64,000 bases of DNA, taken from the NCBI RefSeq assembly GCF_003284725.1, contig NZ_PGTO01000001.1:372001-436000 (forward strand), given 5' to 3'. The stretch's first letter is position 1, and the number at the start of each line of letters is the position of its first letter. This stretch comes from Paramagnetospirillum kuznetsovii (GTDB lineage: Bacteria > Pseudomonadota > Alphaproteobacteria > Rhodospirillales > Magnetospirillaceae). A model generated the notes under the pieces. It had not been told where the DNA came from and ran no database searches. It was given only the letters and a program-made list of their open reading frames with translations. The position numbers and the translations under genes are program-made. Shown here piece after piece: positions 1-10,280 of this stretch.

Positions 1-80
1 GGTTGTCCCGACGGCAAACGGCCGCGACGTGACGAGCCGGAGGGCCTGTTTGGCTTAACGCGAGTTGGTTGCTTCGCCAT
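1..80 (-). CDS. N-terminal fragment of an unidentified protein (runs off left edge)
   Basis: The first 26 codons of a minus-strand gene are visible, starting at an ATG at 78-80 and reading MAKQPTRVKPNRPSGSSRRG before leaving the window. An AGGA lies 7 nt upstream, which favours this ATG over the in-frame ATG at 84-86. The visible part is basic and probably disordered, so no domain can be named. In related alphaproteobacteria the gene after lnt is often an XRE-type HTH regulator followed by metK. That identity is inference from gene order only. The upstream promoter with an internal palindrome would suit an autoregulated repressor. Confidence 0.6.
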   Translation of the reverse strand, partial: MAKQPTRVKPNRPSGSSRRGRLPSGQ

Positions 81-136
81 GGGCATATCCTAAAGGTGAG
101 CCTTCATCGGCGAGCAATAACCGATGATTGAACCGC

Positions 137-166
137 ACCATAGCGCCAACTTTGTATACAAGTCAA
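137..166 (-). promoter_or_regulatory. Sigma70-like promoter with internal palindrome for the left-edge gene
   Basis: On the minus strand TTGACT (161-166) and TATGGT (137-142) are separated by 18 nt, which resembles a housekeeping promoter. A perfect 10-bp palindrome TTGTATACAA (152-161) overlaps the -35 end and the spacer, where a bound repressor would block RNA polymerase. The block sits just after the lnt stop and about 55 nt before the ATG of the left-edge gene. The promoter call is from pattern; the operator role is inferred. Confidence 0.5.
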
Positions 167-188
167 CACGTGATAAGGGTGTCGCGAA

Positions 189-1751
189 TTAGGTGGACTT
201 GCGCCGCCCGCTGCCCAGATGCAGGCAGATCAGCATCAAGATGAAGGCGGTGGCATTGCCGTAGCGGCCATAGGGCGGCGGCTCGATGGGTTTCGGCAAG
301 GGGGCGTCGACCACGCCCTTGACGCCGAGCGCCAGCCGGGCGACCTCGCGGCCATAGGGATCGAACACCGCCGAGATGCCGGTATTGGCGGCGCGCACCA
401 AGGGCAGCCCTTCCTCGATGGCCCGCATGCGGGCGGCGGCCAGATGCTGATACGGTCCCGCCGACATGCCGAACCAGCCGTCATTGGTGATGGTCAACAG
501 CCATTGCGGCCGCTCGGCGTCGGGATCGACCACGGCGGCGGGGAAGATGGCCTCATAGCAGATCAGCGGGCTGAAGGGCGGCAGGCCCGGCACGGTCAGG
601 GTGCGTGGTCCCGGCCCGGCGGAGAAATCGGTGCCGCCATGGGTGATCTTGGCGATGGGCAGGATGGACTTGAACGGCACGTATTCGCCGAAAGGCACCA
701 GATGGGCCTTGTCGTAGACCCCGACGATCTCGGCCCGCGCGGTGACCGCGAACAGGCTGTTCCAGATCTGAAGGGGTTCGACTCCCTTAGGCGTGATGCG
801 CGGCGCCCCGGTCAGCAGATGACCGCCCACCGGCGCGGCGGCGGCCGCGATTTCCCGGTGCAAGGTATCCAGGTCGAGGAAATAAGGCGCGGCGGTCTCG
901 GGCCACACCACGGTGGTGACGGAGTCGACGCCCGGCGAGCGCGACAGCGCCACATGCTCGCGCAGATTGGCCTCGCGCAGGTCGTCGCGCCACTTGTTGC
1001 CCTGGGCCATGACGGCTTGGACAAGGCGCAGCTTGACGCCGGGCACATAGGTTTCGGCGGCGGCCAGATCGGGCGCGCCGCTCAGACGGATAGTTCCGCC
1101 GATCCAACCCGCCACCGGCAGCCCCAGCACCATGGCAAGGATGATCGCCCGGCCCTTGCGGCCGGACTGCTCCGCCAGCAGGGCCGGAAGCATGACGACG
1201 ACGGCGCTCAGCAGGCCGAGACCCCAGATTCCGACCACCGCGCCCGCTTGCAGCACCGGCAGCGAGATGTCCCACACCGAGCCCAGGGGGTTCCATGGGA
1301 AGCCGGTCAGCACCCAGGACCGCAGCCAGTCGGCCAGGGTCCAGGCCACCGCCAGCAGGGCGATGCGGCCCGAGCCCTGAACACCGAGGGCGCGGACGGC
1401 GAGGGTGGCGGCGCCGAAAAAGGCGGCCACCAGACCGGACAGGCCGAAAATGGCGAAGGGGATCATCCAGCCGAACTTGGCCACATCGGTCAGCAGGGCG
1501 TTGCTGATCCAGTAGAAGCCGACGGAGAACCATCCCATGGCCCACCACCAGCCGGCGCCATAGGCGGCCTTCCGGCTCTGGGAGGCATCGAAGATCCACA
1601 CCAATGCGGGAAAGGCGATGAACACCGTGGGCAGGGCATGGACCGGCGGCAGCGCCAGGGCGGCGAGACAGCCCAGCAGGAACAGCGCGAGGCGGCGACG
1701 CCATCCGCTGAGTGCCTTGAGGCGGAGGGCGGCGGTGGAGATGAAGGACAT
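189..1751 (-). CDS. lnt: Apolipoprotein N-acyltransferase
   Basis: Lnt transfers an acyl chain from phospholipid to the N-terminal cysteine of apolipoproteins at the periplasmic face of the inner membrane, the last step of lipoprotein maturation. The 520-aa product has several hydrophobic segments in the first ~220 residues, then a carbon-nitrogen hydrolase (nitrilase-like) domain. The expected Glu-Lys-Cys triad is visible: Glu in VVWPETA (~283), Lys in YDKAHLVPFGEYVP (~346) and Cys in PLICYEAIF (~397). The frame is open far upstream into corC, but the ATG at 1749-1751 gives the normal length and lies 2 nt after the corC stop. It is the last gene of the miaB-phoH-ybeY-corC-lnt operon. Confidence 0.95.
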   Translation of the reverse strand: MSFISTAALRLKALSGWRRRLALFLLGCLAALALPPVHALPTVFIAFPALVWIFDASQSRKAAYGAGWWWAMGWFSVGFYWISNALLTDVAKFGWMIPFAIFGLSGLVAAFFGAATLAVRALGVQGSGRIALLAVAWTLADWLRSWVLTGFPWNPLGSVWDISLPVLQAGAVVGIWGLGLLSAVVVMLPALLAEQSGRKGRAIILAMVLGLPVAGWIGGTIRLSGAPDLAAAETYVPGVKLRLVQAVMAQGNKWRDDLREANLREHVALSRSPGVDSVTTVVWPETAAPYFLDLDTLHREIAAAAAPVGGHLLTGAPRITPKGVEPLQIWNSLFAVTARAEIVGVYDKAHLVPFGEYVPFKSILPIAKITHGGTDFSAGPGPRTLTVPGLPPFSPLICYEAIFPAAVVDPDAERPQWLLTITNDGWFGMSAGPYQHLAAARMRAIEEGLPLVRAANTGISAVFDPYGREVARLALGVKGVVDAPLPKPIEPPPYGRYGNATAFILMLICLHLGSGRRKST

Positions 1752-1753
1752 GC

Positions 1754-2686
1754 TTATTCGCTTCCGTCTTCCTTGGGCGAGGCCATGCGCCGCACGCGGA
1801 CGCGTTTGACCCGGCGGGGGTCGGCGTCCAGCACCTCGAATTCCAGCCCGGCGGAATGGGTGATCAACTCGCCGCGCGACGGTACCCGACCGGCCACGAA
1901 GAAGACCAGACCGCCCAGGGTCTCGACCTCTTCCCGCTCTTCCTCGGTCAGCACATCGCCCATCTTTTCCTCGAAATCGGCGATAGGGGTTCGCGCATGG
2001 GCCTCGATGGCGCCGTCGGGCAGGTCGATCATGTCGGGCTCTTCGTCCAGGTCGTGCTCGTCCTCGATCTCGCCGACGATCTGTTCCACCAGATCCTCGA
2101 TGGTCACAAGGCCGTCGATGCCGCCGTATTCGTCCACCACCAGGGCGAGATGGGCGCGCTTCAGGCGCATTTCCAGCAGCAGGTCGGTGACCCGCATGCT
2201 GGGCGCCACGAACTGCACCCGGCGCACCATGCGCGGCAGGTTGAAGGGCTTGCCCTGGCCCAGAACCTCCAGCAGATCCTTGATGTGGACCATGCCGATG
2301 ACGTCGTCCAGGGTGCGGCGATAGACCGGCAGCCGCGAATGGCCGCATTCGATGAACAGGGCGATCAGGTCGTTGAGGGGCGTGCGCGATTCCACCGCGA
2401 TGATATCGGCGCGGGGAATGGAGACATCGGCGGCGGTGACGTCGCGCAGATGCAGGATATTGCCCAGCAACTGGCGTTCGTGGTCGTCGATGGGAATTTC
2501 GGCGCTTTCCCGATCCTCGATCAGTTCTTCCAGCGCGTCGCGCACCGTTTCGCCGCCCCGTGGGCGACGGCGCGATTTCAACCAGCCGCGAACCGTCTTG
2601 ATCAGCGATTCGTCGTGGCCGTTGGTTGATTTCCGCGATCCGGCCCCGCTGTCGCGAGGCGGACTACTGCCGCCAGGGTCGTTCAT
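1754..2686 (-). CDS. CorC/HlyC-type CBS-domain protein
   Basis: A 310-aa soluble protein with two CBS domains (roughly residues 65-190) followed by a CorC_HlyC transporter-associated domain (about 210-300). The LVVDEYGGIDGLVTIEDLVE segment is the family signature. It lacks the membrane DUF21 domain, so it belongs to the short CorC class linked to Mg2+/Co2+ efflux or membrane maintenance; the exact function is unproven. The ATG overlaps the ybeY stop (ATGA), and lnt starts 2 nt after its stop, as in many proteobacterial ybeZ-ybeY-ybeX-lnt operons. Confidence 0.9.
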   Translation of the reverse strand: MNDPGGSSPPRDSGAGSRKSTNGHDESLIKTVRGWLKSRRRPRGGETVRDALEELIEDRESAEIPIDDHERQLLGNILHLRDVTAADVSIPRADIIAVESRTPLNDLIALFIECGHSRLPVYRRTLDDVIGMVHIKDLLEVLGQGKPFNLPRMVRRVQFVAPSMRVTDLLLEMRLKRAHLALVVDEYGGIDGLVTIEDLVEQIVGEIEDEHDLDEEPDMIDLPDGAIEAHARTPIADFEEKMGDVLTEEEREEVETLGGLVFFVAGRVPSRGELITHSAGLEFEVLDADPRRVKRVRVRRMASPKEDGSE

Positions 2687-3189
2687 GGCCCTTCGTCTTC
2701 CTCTCCATAGGGATCGGGGATTCCCAATGCCGCCATCAGGGTGGATTCCAAGGCTTCCATTTCCACCGCTTCGTCCTCGTCCTCGTGATCGAAGCCTAAC
2801 AGATGTAGCACGCCGTGGACCACAAGATGGCTGAAATGATCGGCGAAGGGCTTGCCTTGCTCCTTGGCCTCGGCCGCCGTTGTCTCATAGGCCAGGATCA
2901 CGTCGCCCAGCATCAGCGGCGCGCCGGGCACCAGCGGCGCGTCCTCGTCATCCAGGGCGGCGAAGGACAGCACGTTGGTGGGCTGATTCTTGCCGCGCCA
3001 GTTACGGTTGAGATCCTGCACGATGGCGTCGTCGGCCAGGACGATGGACAGTTCCACCACTCCGTCCGGCAGTTCCACCGCTTCCAGCGCGGTGGCGGCG
3101 AGGCGGCCACAGCGGGCTTCCGCGTCGGGCAGCGCCTCGATCCAGGCCGGGCAGTCCATGCGGACGTCGATTTCGATGGTGGTGGTCAC
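2683..3189 (-). CDS. ybeY: Endoribonuclease YbeY (rRNA maturation)
   Basis: YbeY is a single-strand endoribonuclease needed for 16S rRNA 3'-end processing and ribosome quality control. The 168-aa product carries the zinc-binding H-x3-H-x5-H signature in HGVLHLLGFDHE near residue 130, and its length is normal for the family. The GTG start overlaps the phoH stop and its own stop overlaps the corC ATG, so translational coupling is likely on both sides. Confidence 0.95.
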   Translation of the reverse strand: MTTTIEIDVRMDCPAWIEALPDAEARCGRLAATALEAVELPDGVVELSIVLADDAIVQDLNRNWRGKNQPTNVLSFAALDDEDAPLVPGAPLMLGDVILAYETTAAEAKEQGKPFADHFSHLVVHGVLHLLGFDHEDEDEAVEMEALESTLMAALGIPDPYGEEDEGP

Positions 3190-4150
3190 GGTGTTGCCTT
3201 GTCCTTGCGAGCCCGCTCTACCTTATCGTAAGCGCGGACGATGCGTGTGACCAGATCGTGACGAACCACGTCCTTGTCGGTGAAGCGTATGAAGCTGACG
3301 CCCTCGATGCCGTCGAGGATCTCCATGGCGTCGGCGAGGCCCGAGCGCGTCCCGGGCGGCAGGTCGATCTGGCTGGGGTCGCCGGTCACCGCCATGCGGG
3401 AATGCTCGCCCATGCGGGTCAGGAACATCTTCATCTGCATGGTGGTGGTGTTCTGGGCCTCGTCCAGGATGATGAAGGCGTTGGTCAGGGTGCGGCCGCG
3501 CATGAAGGCCAGCGGCGCCACCTCGATATCGCCGGACAACAGCTTCTTGGCCACCTGATCGCCCGGCAGCATGTCGTGCAGGGCGTCGTAGAGCGGCCTT
3601 AAGTAAGGATCGACCTTGTCCTTGAGATCGCCGGGCAGGAATCCCAGGCGCTCGCCCGCCTCCACCGCCGGACGCGACAGGATGATGCGGTCCACCTCGC
3701 CCGCCACCATCATGGCCACCGCCTTGGCCACCGCCAGATAGGTCTTGCCGGTCCCGGCCGGGCCCAGGCCGAAGGTCAGGGGCGAGCTGTCCAGCGCCCG
3801 GATGTAGTCGGCCTGCATGGGGGTGCGCGGCGCGATATGGCGCTTGCGGGTGCGGATCACCAGGGGACCGGCGGGCTCGGTCGGCTGACCGGCCATGCGC
3901 ATGGCGCTGTCCACGTCGGCGGTCTCGATATGGCCCTGGCGCCGCGCCAGATCATAAAGCTGATCCAGCACAGCGGCCGCCTCGGCGGCCAGGTCCGGCG
4001 TGCCGGAAATGGTGACGGTATTGCCGCGGGCATCCAGCGCCACGCCCAGCCGGGCCTCGATACGCTCCAGATTGGCGTTATGGGGGCCGAACAAAGCCTG
4101 GGCCAGGGCGTTGTCCTGGAATTCGCGGATCAGCGGGCTGGTAACCTTGC

Positions 4151-4154
<4 letters not shown>
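3186..4154 (-). CDS. phoH: PhoH-family ATPase (YbeZ)
   Basis: A 322-aa PhoH-like P-loop ATPase. A KH-like RNA-binding region occupies roughly residues 15-80. Walker [12 protein letters not shown] is near residue 137, and Walker B is IILDEAQN near 230. YbeZ proteins partner with YbeY in rRNA processing and stress responses, which fits the direct overlap with ybeY. The GTG start (4152-4154) overlaps the miaB stop codon. The symbol ybeZ is equally valid. Confidence 0.93.
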
Positions 4155-5500
<1,346 letters not shown>

Positions 5501-5562
5501 CGGGAGGGAAAGCTAGGCATCGCGCACGCGAGAGTCAAGGATTCCCGTCACCGCGACCGAGT

Positions 5563-5967
5563 CTATCCCTGCAACGCCGCCGCTCGCCGGATGGTCCCGA
5601 CGCAGGATTGAATTCTCGTCGCCGCCTTTTGGTCGAGGCGCTTCTGACTTGGTCCCATTCCTGTCCATGCGCCGACCATGGCGTCGAGGACGGATGCGCG
5701 GGATCGGGTGTCGGAGGCAAGGCCGTCGATGATGCGCAGGCAATCGGCAACACAGATGATGAGATCGGGAGAAACGTAGAGATCCCCCGTCCAGGTCGAT
5801 GCGGCGGACAGATGGTCGGCCACCGCGATGTCGACCCGCGTGTTCCGCTCGATAATGCGAGAGGTTATGGTGAAGACGGCGGCGTCGAAACGATCCTGGG
5901 TCGATGCATGGTCCCAGGGAATGTCGATGGGCCTTCCCGCGGCCGGTCGCTTCCAAAGGCCATCCAT
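5563..5967 (-). CDS. Protein of unknown function behind a solo LuxR-type regulator
   Basis: A 134-aa product that I do not recognise. It has no signal peptide or membrane segment, and it contains WDHASTQDRFDAAVF and a helical centre (LIICVADCLRIIDGLAS). Its ATG at 5965-5967 has a purine-rich AAGGGAAA sequence about 6 nt upstream and lies 14 nt after the HTH gene stop, so the two are probably co-transcribed. It could be a small sensory or partner protein for the HTH protein, but nothing in the sequence proves this. Confidence 0.6.
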   Translation of the reverse strand: MDGLWKRPAAGRPIDIPWDHASTQDRFDAAVFTITSRIIERNTRVDIAVADHLSAASTWTGDLYVSPDLIICVADCLRIIDGLASDTRSRASVLDAMVGAWTGMGPSQKRLDQKAATRIQSCVGTIRRAAALQG

Positions 5968-5981
5968 GGTGGTTTCCCTTT

Positions 5982-6221
5982 TCAGCGCGACGGCGAATTC
6001 GGCCGGGCCGAGATAATTCCGTGGAATATGGCCAGGGCGACCGCCTGGGCGCGGGTGGTGGCCCCCAATTTCTTCATGGCGTTATTGACATGGAAATTGG
6101 CCCCGCCAACGGAAATCGCGAGGCAGCGTGCGATCTCCTTGCTGCTTTTCCCCTGGGAGATCAGTGACAGAACGTCGCGCTCACGATCGGTCAGCAGCTC
6201 TTGATGGACGGACTCTTCCAC
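5982..6221 (-). CDS. Solo LuxR-type HTH regulator
   Basis: A 79-aa protein that is almost entirely a GerE/LuxR C-terminal HTH: LTDRERDVLSLISQGKSSKE followed by IARCLAISVGGANFHVNNAM. There is no room for an autoinducer-binding or receiver domain. Small HTH-only LuxR proteins of this kind act as DNA-binding regulators with outside inputs. It starts at GTG 6219-6221 and sits below an AT-rich gap, 14 nt before the 134-aa gene. The target is unknown. Confidence 0.85.
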   Translation of the reverse strand: MEESVHQELLTDRERDVLSLISQGKSSKEIARCLAISVGGANFHVNNAMKKLGATTRAQAVALAIFHGIISARPNSPSR

Positions 6222-6522
6222 TCAACACCCTAAGAATGAACACCTATCCTTAGAGAATAGTTGGGGTGTGGACGTCCGATCAAGTAACATATCAGCACCT
6301 AGCCATTTAACTAGGAGTGGATAGTTCGTGGGAATTAGGCTGTTCCATCTCTAAAGTAACTTAACTGCATATTCCACGCGCAATCGGATTCGTATGCGGC
6401 ATGAATCTCATTACAATCTCATACCGATGCAGCATTTATATTTACAAATGTCAAAATTTCTCCGTAACGTTAAGTACTAGACTGGCTCTGGATTGTAACA
6501 TTTGTTATATGAGTAATACCCG
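6222..6522. other. AT-rich intergenic region upstream of the LuxR-type gene
   Basis: This 301-bp gap is markedly richer in A+T than the flanking genes and has no convincing ORF. Short inverted repeats are visible. CTAAG/CTTAG arms lie just upstream of the HTH gene, around 6232-6256. A CCTAG...CTAGG pair lies around 6298-6315, and ACAAATGT/ACATTTGT arms lie farther upstream. They may be operator sites for the HTH protein. No RNA gene is recognised. Confidence 0.4.
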
Positions 6523-9384
6523 CTATAGCAGCAGCTCCACTCGCGGCCCCTTGCCGGTGGCGGCTTCAATCTCGGGGCGGCACGAGAACACGCGGGCGGC
6601 ATCGATGCCGGCCACTTCCACTAGAAATTGCTTGGCCGCTTGGGCCCTGAATTCCGCCAACCGGGCCATGAGGTCGCGATCCATGTCGCCGGGCTTGCGT
6701 TCGACGCCCACCAGCCGTTCCAGCCGTGATATCAGCGGCTTATCCTCGGCGCGGCGGCGTTCGGCCAGGACGGGCCAATCGGCGGAATCCGCCTTGCCGC
6801 ACAGGGTCAGCTTGAGGCTTGGGCGGCCCTTGAGCAATTGGCCGACATCCTCCAGGGTCTTGCGGTGGTCGGGCGACAGAGCCGTGCTGCCGGGGGCGAA
6901 GGCCAAGGGCGCCAGGGTCAGGCGTCCCTGCTGGTCTTGCGCATCCACGGCCATTTCGATCAGTGCCGCCACCGGGAAGGCCAGCTTCAGGGTGGTCAGC
7001 AAGGTGGACTTCAGGGCGCCCGCCACCGCCTGGGCGACGGCGTCGCTGATGTCCAAATCGGGCTTGGTCAGATCACCCCGAACCGGCAGGGTCAGGCGAA
7101 TGCGGTCATCGCCGTCGCGCAGCAGGTCCAGCACGGTGTCGACGGGCATCTCCATCTTCTTGGCCACCGGCGCGTTGGGATCGGGTGGCGCGATGAACAG
7201 ATTGGCCAGTTCCACCTCCAGCCTGCCGTCCAGGGCGCCCTTGCTGGAGGTGCCGGTAAAGCTGCCGCTGAACTGGCCGGTTTGCAGATTGACCCCCAGT
7301 GCTTCCGCCAGATAGGGCGATAGCGGCGGCAGGTCCAGGGCCTTGATGCGTCCGTCCAGGCGCCCGCCGCGGGAATCCGCGAAGGGCCGCGCCACGCCGC
7401 TGAATTCGCCGGTGGCCTCGCCGACGGTGGCCCGCAGGCTGAAGGGGCTGTCGCGGTCGGGATGCTCGCTGTCCAGGTCCGACAGCGAGATTTCCACCGG
7501 CCGGGCTTCCAGCCGCACGGTCTCGCCCAAGGTGAGGTCGCGGAACACCACCCGGCTGTCGCCGCTTACCGTCAGCCGTCCCAGTGTTATATCGGGCGGG
7601 TCGGATTTGGCGGGGGACGGATGATTGGCCTGCGGCAGCGACGGGGGCATGCCAAGCAATCCGTCCTTGCCCCGCGTGATGCGCAAAGTCAGCCCGTCGA
7701 GCTGGATATCGGCGACGTCCACATCGCCGTCGGCATCCAGGCTCGGCCGGTCCATGCGGATGGATTTGGCCTCGACCCGCCAGGGATAGGAGGTCTTGCC
7801 GTCCTGGCGCAGCGCCGTCAGCCCGGCGGCGGCGACACGACCGGCGGACGCGGCCCCGTCGAATCCCAGGGCAAGCTCGTTCGCCTCCACATGATCCAGC
7901 GCCAGCCAGTCCAGGCCGATCACCGTATTCCGCAAGGACAGCCCGTCGCCGCTGAACTTGACCTTGGCGGCGACGGGTAGCTTTCCCGGTTGGCCGAAAT
8001 CCAATCGACCCTCGGCGACGGCGCGCTTGTGGCCATAGGCGTGATCAAAGCCCTTGAAGGCCAGCGACCCCAGGTCCAGCCGCCCTTCGGCGCTGCCCAC
8101 GGCATTGGAATCGACGGTGAAGCGGCCGTTCCAGTTGACCGCATCGGGCGTGGCCTCGACGCCGGGGGCGAGAATGCGGGCCTTGCCCAGGGACAGGCGG
8201 CCTTGCCAGTCCAGCGTGCCGTCCCAACTCAGGGTGGCGGCGTCCAGCATCAGGGCGGCGGCGGAGCCGGACCCCTCGGCATTGCCGCCGGCCAGGGTGG
8301 CGGCGTCCAGCTTGGCCGTCAGGTCCAGGCGATGGCCGTCCCAGCCGAGCTTGGCGAGATCGAATTTCAGACTGGTCGCCGAGCCGAAGCCGTGGGGCGA
8401 TTTCACCGACAGCGCCGACGCCTCGGCCAGGGCGGCAAGGTCCAGGCGGTCCCCGGTCCATTGGACGCCGCGCAGGTCCAGGTCCAGCTTGGCGGCCGAG
8501 GCATGGATGGGGGCGGACATGGCGGCATCGAGCAAATGCAGCGTACTGGATCCTTGCAGGGTCATGGACGGTTTGCCCATGGTGCCGGTCAAGGACAAGG
8601 CCAGATCCGCCCGACCGGCCAGCCCGGCCAGTCCCACCTTGGCCACGGCGGCATCCATGGTCTTGAGGTCCAGTCCGTCCAGGCGGGCTTCCAGGGAAAA
8701 TCGCGGCTCGGCGGCGAAGGGCAGGGCGGAGCCGGACATGGCGACGGCGGCGCCGTTCAGCGAGCCTTGCAGCCGCACGCTAAGCGGCCGGGCCGGATTG
8801 CGGCTGTCCAAGTCCTCCATCACCATGCGGGCGACGGCGATATTAGCGGTGAACGCGCCGTCGGTCAGCAGCAGGCTGCTGTCGGTCAGTTCCAGGCTGG
8901 CGACGTCGAAGCCCCACGGCGTCGATCCGTCGGGCGTCGATCCGTCGGGGGCTTCGGGCGCGCTTTCCGCCACCGCCATGGGCAGGCCGTCGATGATGAA
9001 GCCCTTGCCGTCGGCGCGGCGGGTCACATGGATTTCCACCCCCGCCAAAACCACCCGGTCGATGACCACTCGCTTGCTCAGGAGCGGCGCCCAGCGGAAG
9101 CGCAGCGTGACGTCCTTGACCCCCAGGCTGGCGCCCAAGGCCGGTCGCGCCACCATCTTGCGCACCACCAGACTGCCGTCGAACAGCGATAGATCGGTGT
9201 CGGAGACACTGACCTCCACCATGCCCAGGCCGCGCAGCGCCTTGATCAGGCCCCAGCGCAGCCCCATATCGGGAAGGATGGAGAAGGCGGTGCTCAGCGC
9301 CACGGCGCCCGCCAGCAGCGCCGCCGCCAGGATGTGGCGGCGGCGGATTTCCATGCCGAACAGATGCATTCCTATAAGCGCCAC
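6523..9384 (-). CDS. AsmA-like / DUF748 envelope protein
   Basis: A 953-aa protein with one N-terminal membrane anchor (about residues 15-35, HILAAALLAGAVALSTAF) and a long exported region rich in repeated beta-strand segments, typical of the DUF748/AsmA superfamily. Such proteins sit in the inner membrane and span the periplasm; relatives support lipid transport or outer-membrane assembly. Near the C-terminus FAPGSTALSPDHRKTLEDVG resembles the region after DUF748 that is weakly OmpA-like. The ATG at 9382-9384 is used; later ATGs at MHLFGM or MEIRRRH are possible. It is monocistronic by spacing. Confidence 0.82.
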   Translation of the reverse strand: MALIGMHLFGMEIRRRHILAAALLAGAVALSTAFSILPDMGLRWGLIKALRGLGMVEVSVSDTDLSLFDGSLVVRKMVARPALGASLGVKDVTLRFRWAPLLSKRVVIDRVVLAGVEIHVTRRADGKGFIIDGLPMAVAESAPEAPDGSTPDGSTPWGFDVASLELTDSSLLLTDGAFTANIAVARMVMEDLDSRNPARPLSVRLQGSLNGAAVAMSGSALPFAAEPRFSLEARLDGLDLKTMDAAVAKVGLAGLAGRADLALSLTGTMGKPSMTLQGSSTLHLLDAAMSAPIHASAAKLDLDLRGVQWTGDRLDLAALAEASALSVKSPHGFGSATSLKFDLAKLGWDGHRLDLTAKLDAATLAGGNAEGSGSAAALMLDAATLSWDGTLDWQGRLSLGKARILAPGVEATPDAVNWNGRFTVDSNAVGSAEGRLDLGSLAFKGFDHAYGHKRAVAEGRLDFGQPGKLPVAAKVKFSGDGLSLRNTVIGLDWLALDHVEANELALGFDGAASAGRVAAAGLTALRQDGKTSYPWRVEAKSIRMDRPSLDADGDVDVADIQLDGLTLRITRGKDGLLGMPPSLPQANHPSPAKSDPPDITLGRLTVSGDSRVVFRDLTLGETVRLEARPVEISLSDLDSEHPDRDSPFSLRATVGEATGEFSGVARPFADSRGGRLDGRIKALDLPPLSPYLAEALGVNLQTGQFSGSFTGTSSKGALDGRLEVELANLFIAPPDPNAPVAKKMEMPVDTVLDLLRDGDDRIRLTLPVRGDLTKPDLDISDAVAQAVAGALKSTLLTTLKLAFPVAALIEMAVDAQDQQGRLTLAPLAFAPGSTALSPDHRKTLEDVGQLLKGRPSLKLTLCGKADSADWPVLAERRRAEDKPLISRLERLVGVERKPGDMDRDLMARLAEFRAQAAKQFLVEVAGIDAARVFSCRPEIEAATGKGPRVELLL

Positions 9385-9527
9385 GGCATCGCCTCCTAGG
9401 CTTTCGATCTTCCACCAAGAGGCATGGTCGCGACAAGGGCCGGTTTCATGGAACCATCACGAAGAGGGGTATGGATTAACCCCATGGAATACTATATTTT
9501 GCGGTAACCCACAGTTGGGAGAGACGA

Positions 9528-10088
9528 TTGGTCGCGTTCGACAGTCATCCTGCCCTGGTGCTGAATGCGGATTTCAGGCCGCTCAGCTACTTTCCGCTGT
9601 CGCTGTGGTCATGGCAGGAGACCATCAAGGCGGTGGTGGCCGACCGGGTGACGGTGGTTTCCGAATACGACCGGCTGATCCATTCGCCGCGCCATACCAT
9701 GCGGCTGCCCAGCGTCATATCGCTAAAGGAATATGTTCCGACCTCGCGGCGGCCCGCCTTCACCCGCTTCAACGTCTTCCTGCGCGATCGCTTCAGCTGC
9801 CAGTATTGCGGCCATCCCTTTCCCACCCAGGATCTGACCTTCGACCATGTGGTCCCCCGGTCCAAGGGCGGCAATACCAGTTGGGGCAATGTGGTGACCG
9901 CCTGTTCGCCCTGTAATCTCAGGAAGGGCAGCCATTTGCCCCGCGAGGTGGGCATGGCGCTGCTGACCCGCCCGGAACAGCCGTCCACGTTCCAACTGCA
10001 GGAAAACGGCCGGGCATTTCCGCCCAATTACCTGCACCAGTCGTGGCGCGACTTCCTGTACTGGGACAGCGAGCTGGAGCCGTTTTAG
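9528..10088 (+). CDS. HNH endonuclease family protein
   Basis: A 186-aa protein with a zinc-bound HNH core. CxxC is at FSCQYCGHPF (~residue 89), the first His is in LTFDHVVPRSKGG (~107), and the second CxxC is in ACSPCNLRKG (~127). The protein belongs to the widespread chromosomal HNH family with an N-terminal LVLNADFRPLSYFPLSLWSW block. A role in DNA processing is assumed from the fold; no partner methylase is nearby, so restriction is unlikely. The start is TTG 9528-9530 with GGGAGAG upstream. Confidence 0.88.
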   Translation: MVAFDSHPALVLNADFRPLSYFPLSLWSWQETIKAVVADRVTVVSEYDRLIHSPRHTMRLPSVISLKEYVPTSRRPAFTRFNVFLRDRFSCQYCGHPFPTQDLTFDHVVPRSKGGNTSWGNVVTACSPCNLRKGSHLPREVGMALLTRPEQPSTFQLQENGRAFPPNYLHQSWRDFLYWDSELEPF

Positions 10089-10125
10089 GGCCAATCGACA
10101 TTCAAGCGGATAGATGGGACTTGGG

Positions 10126-10211
10126 CCACAGATGCACACAGATTCCCGCTGTGCGGGACACAGATAAGGAAATACCTCAATTCATCTGTGCGCATCTGTG
10201 TTCATCTGTGG
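10126..10211. repeat. Inverted intergenic repeat (CCACAGATG type)
   Basis: Two 18-bp arms, 10126-10143 and 10194-10211, are inverted copies with one mismatch and enclose about 50 bp. The arm CCACAGATGCACACAGAT belongs to a pattern seen as dispersed intergenic repeats in many Gram-negative genomes. It lies between the convergent HNH gene and the binding-protein gene and may act as a bidirectional transcription stop or simply be a mobile relic. Confidence 0.7.
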
Positions 10212-10280
10212 CTAAAATTCCTACCGGACAGGTGTTCCGGCCAGAAATCAGCCGAATTCCCTGAATGTCGATACATCTAA

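Noticed and set aside
219-2324. Long plus-strand frame of 701 codons opposite lnt and corC
   Set aside because: It is rich in Gly/Gln/His and Arg with no domain, and lies antisense to two well-supported genes; such frames are normal in high-GC DNA.
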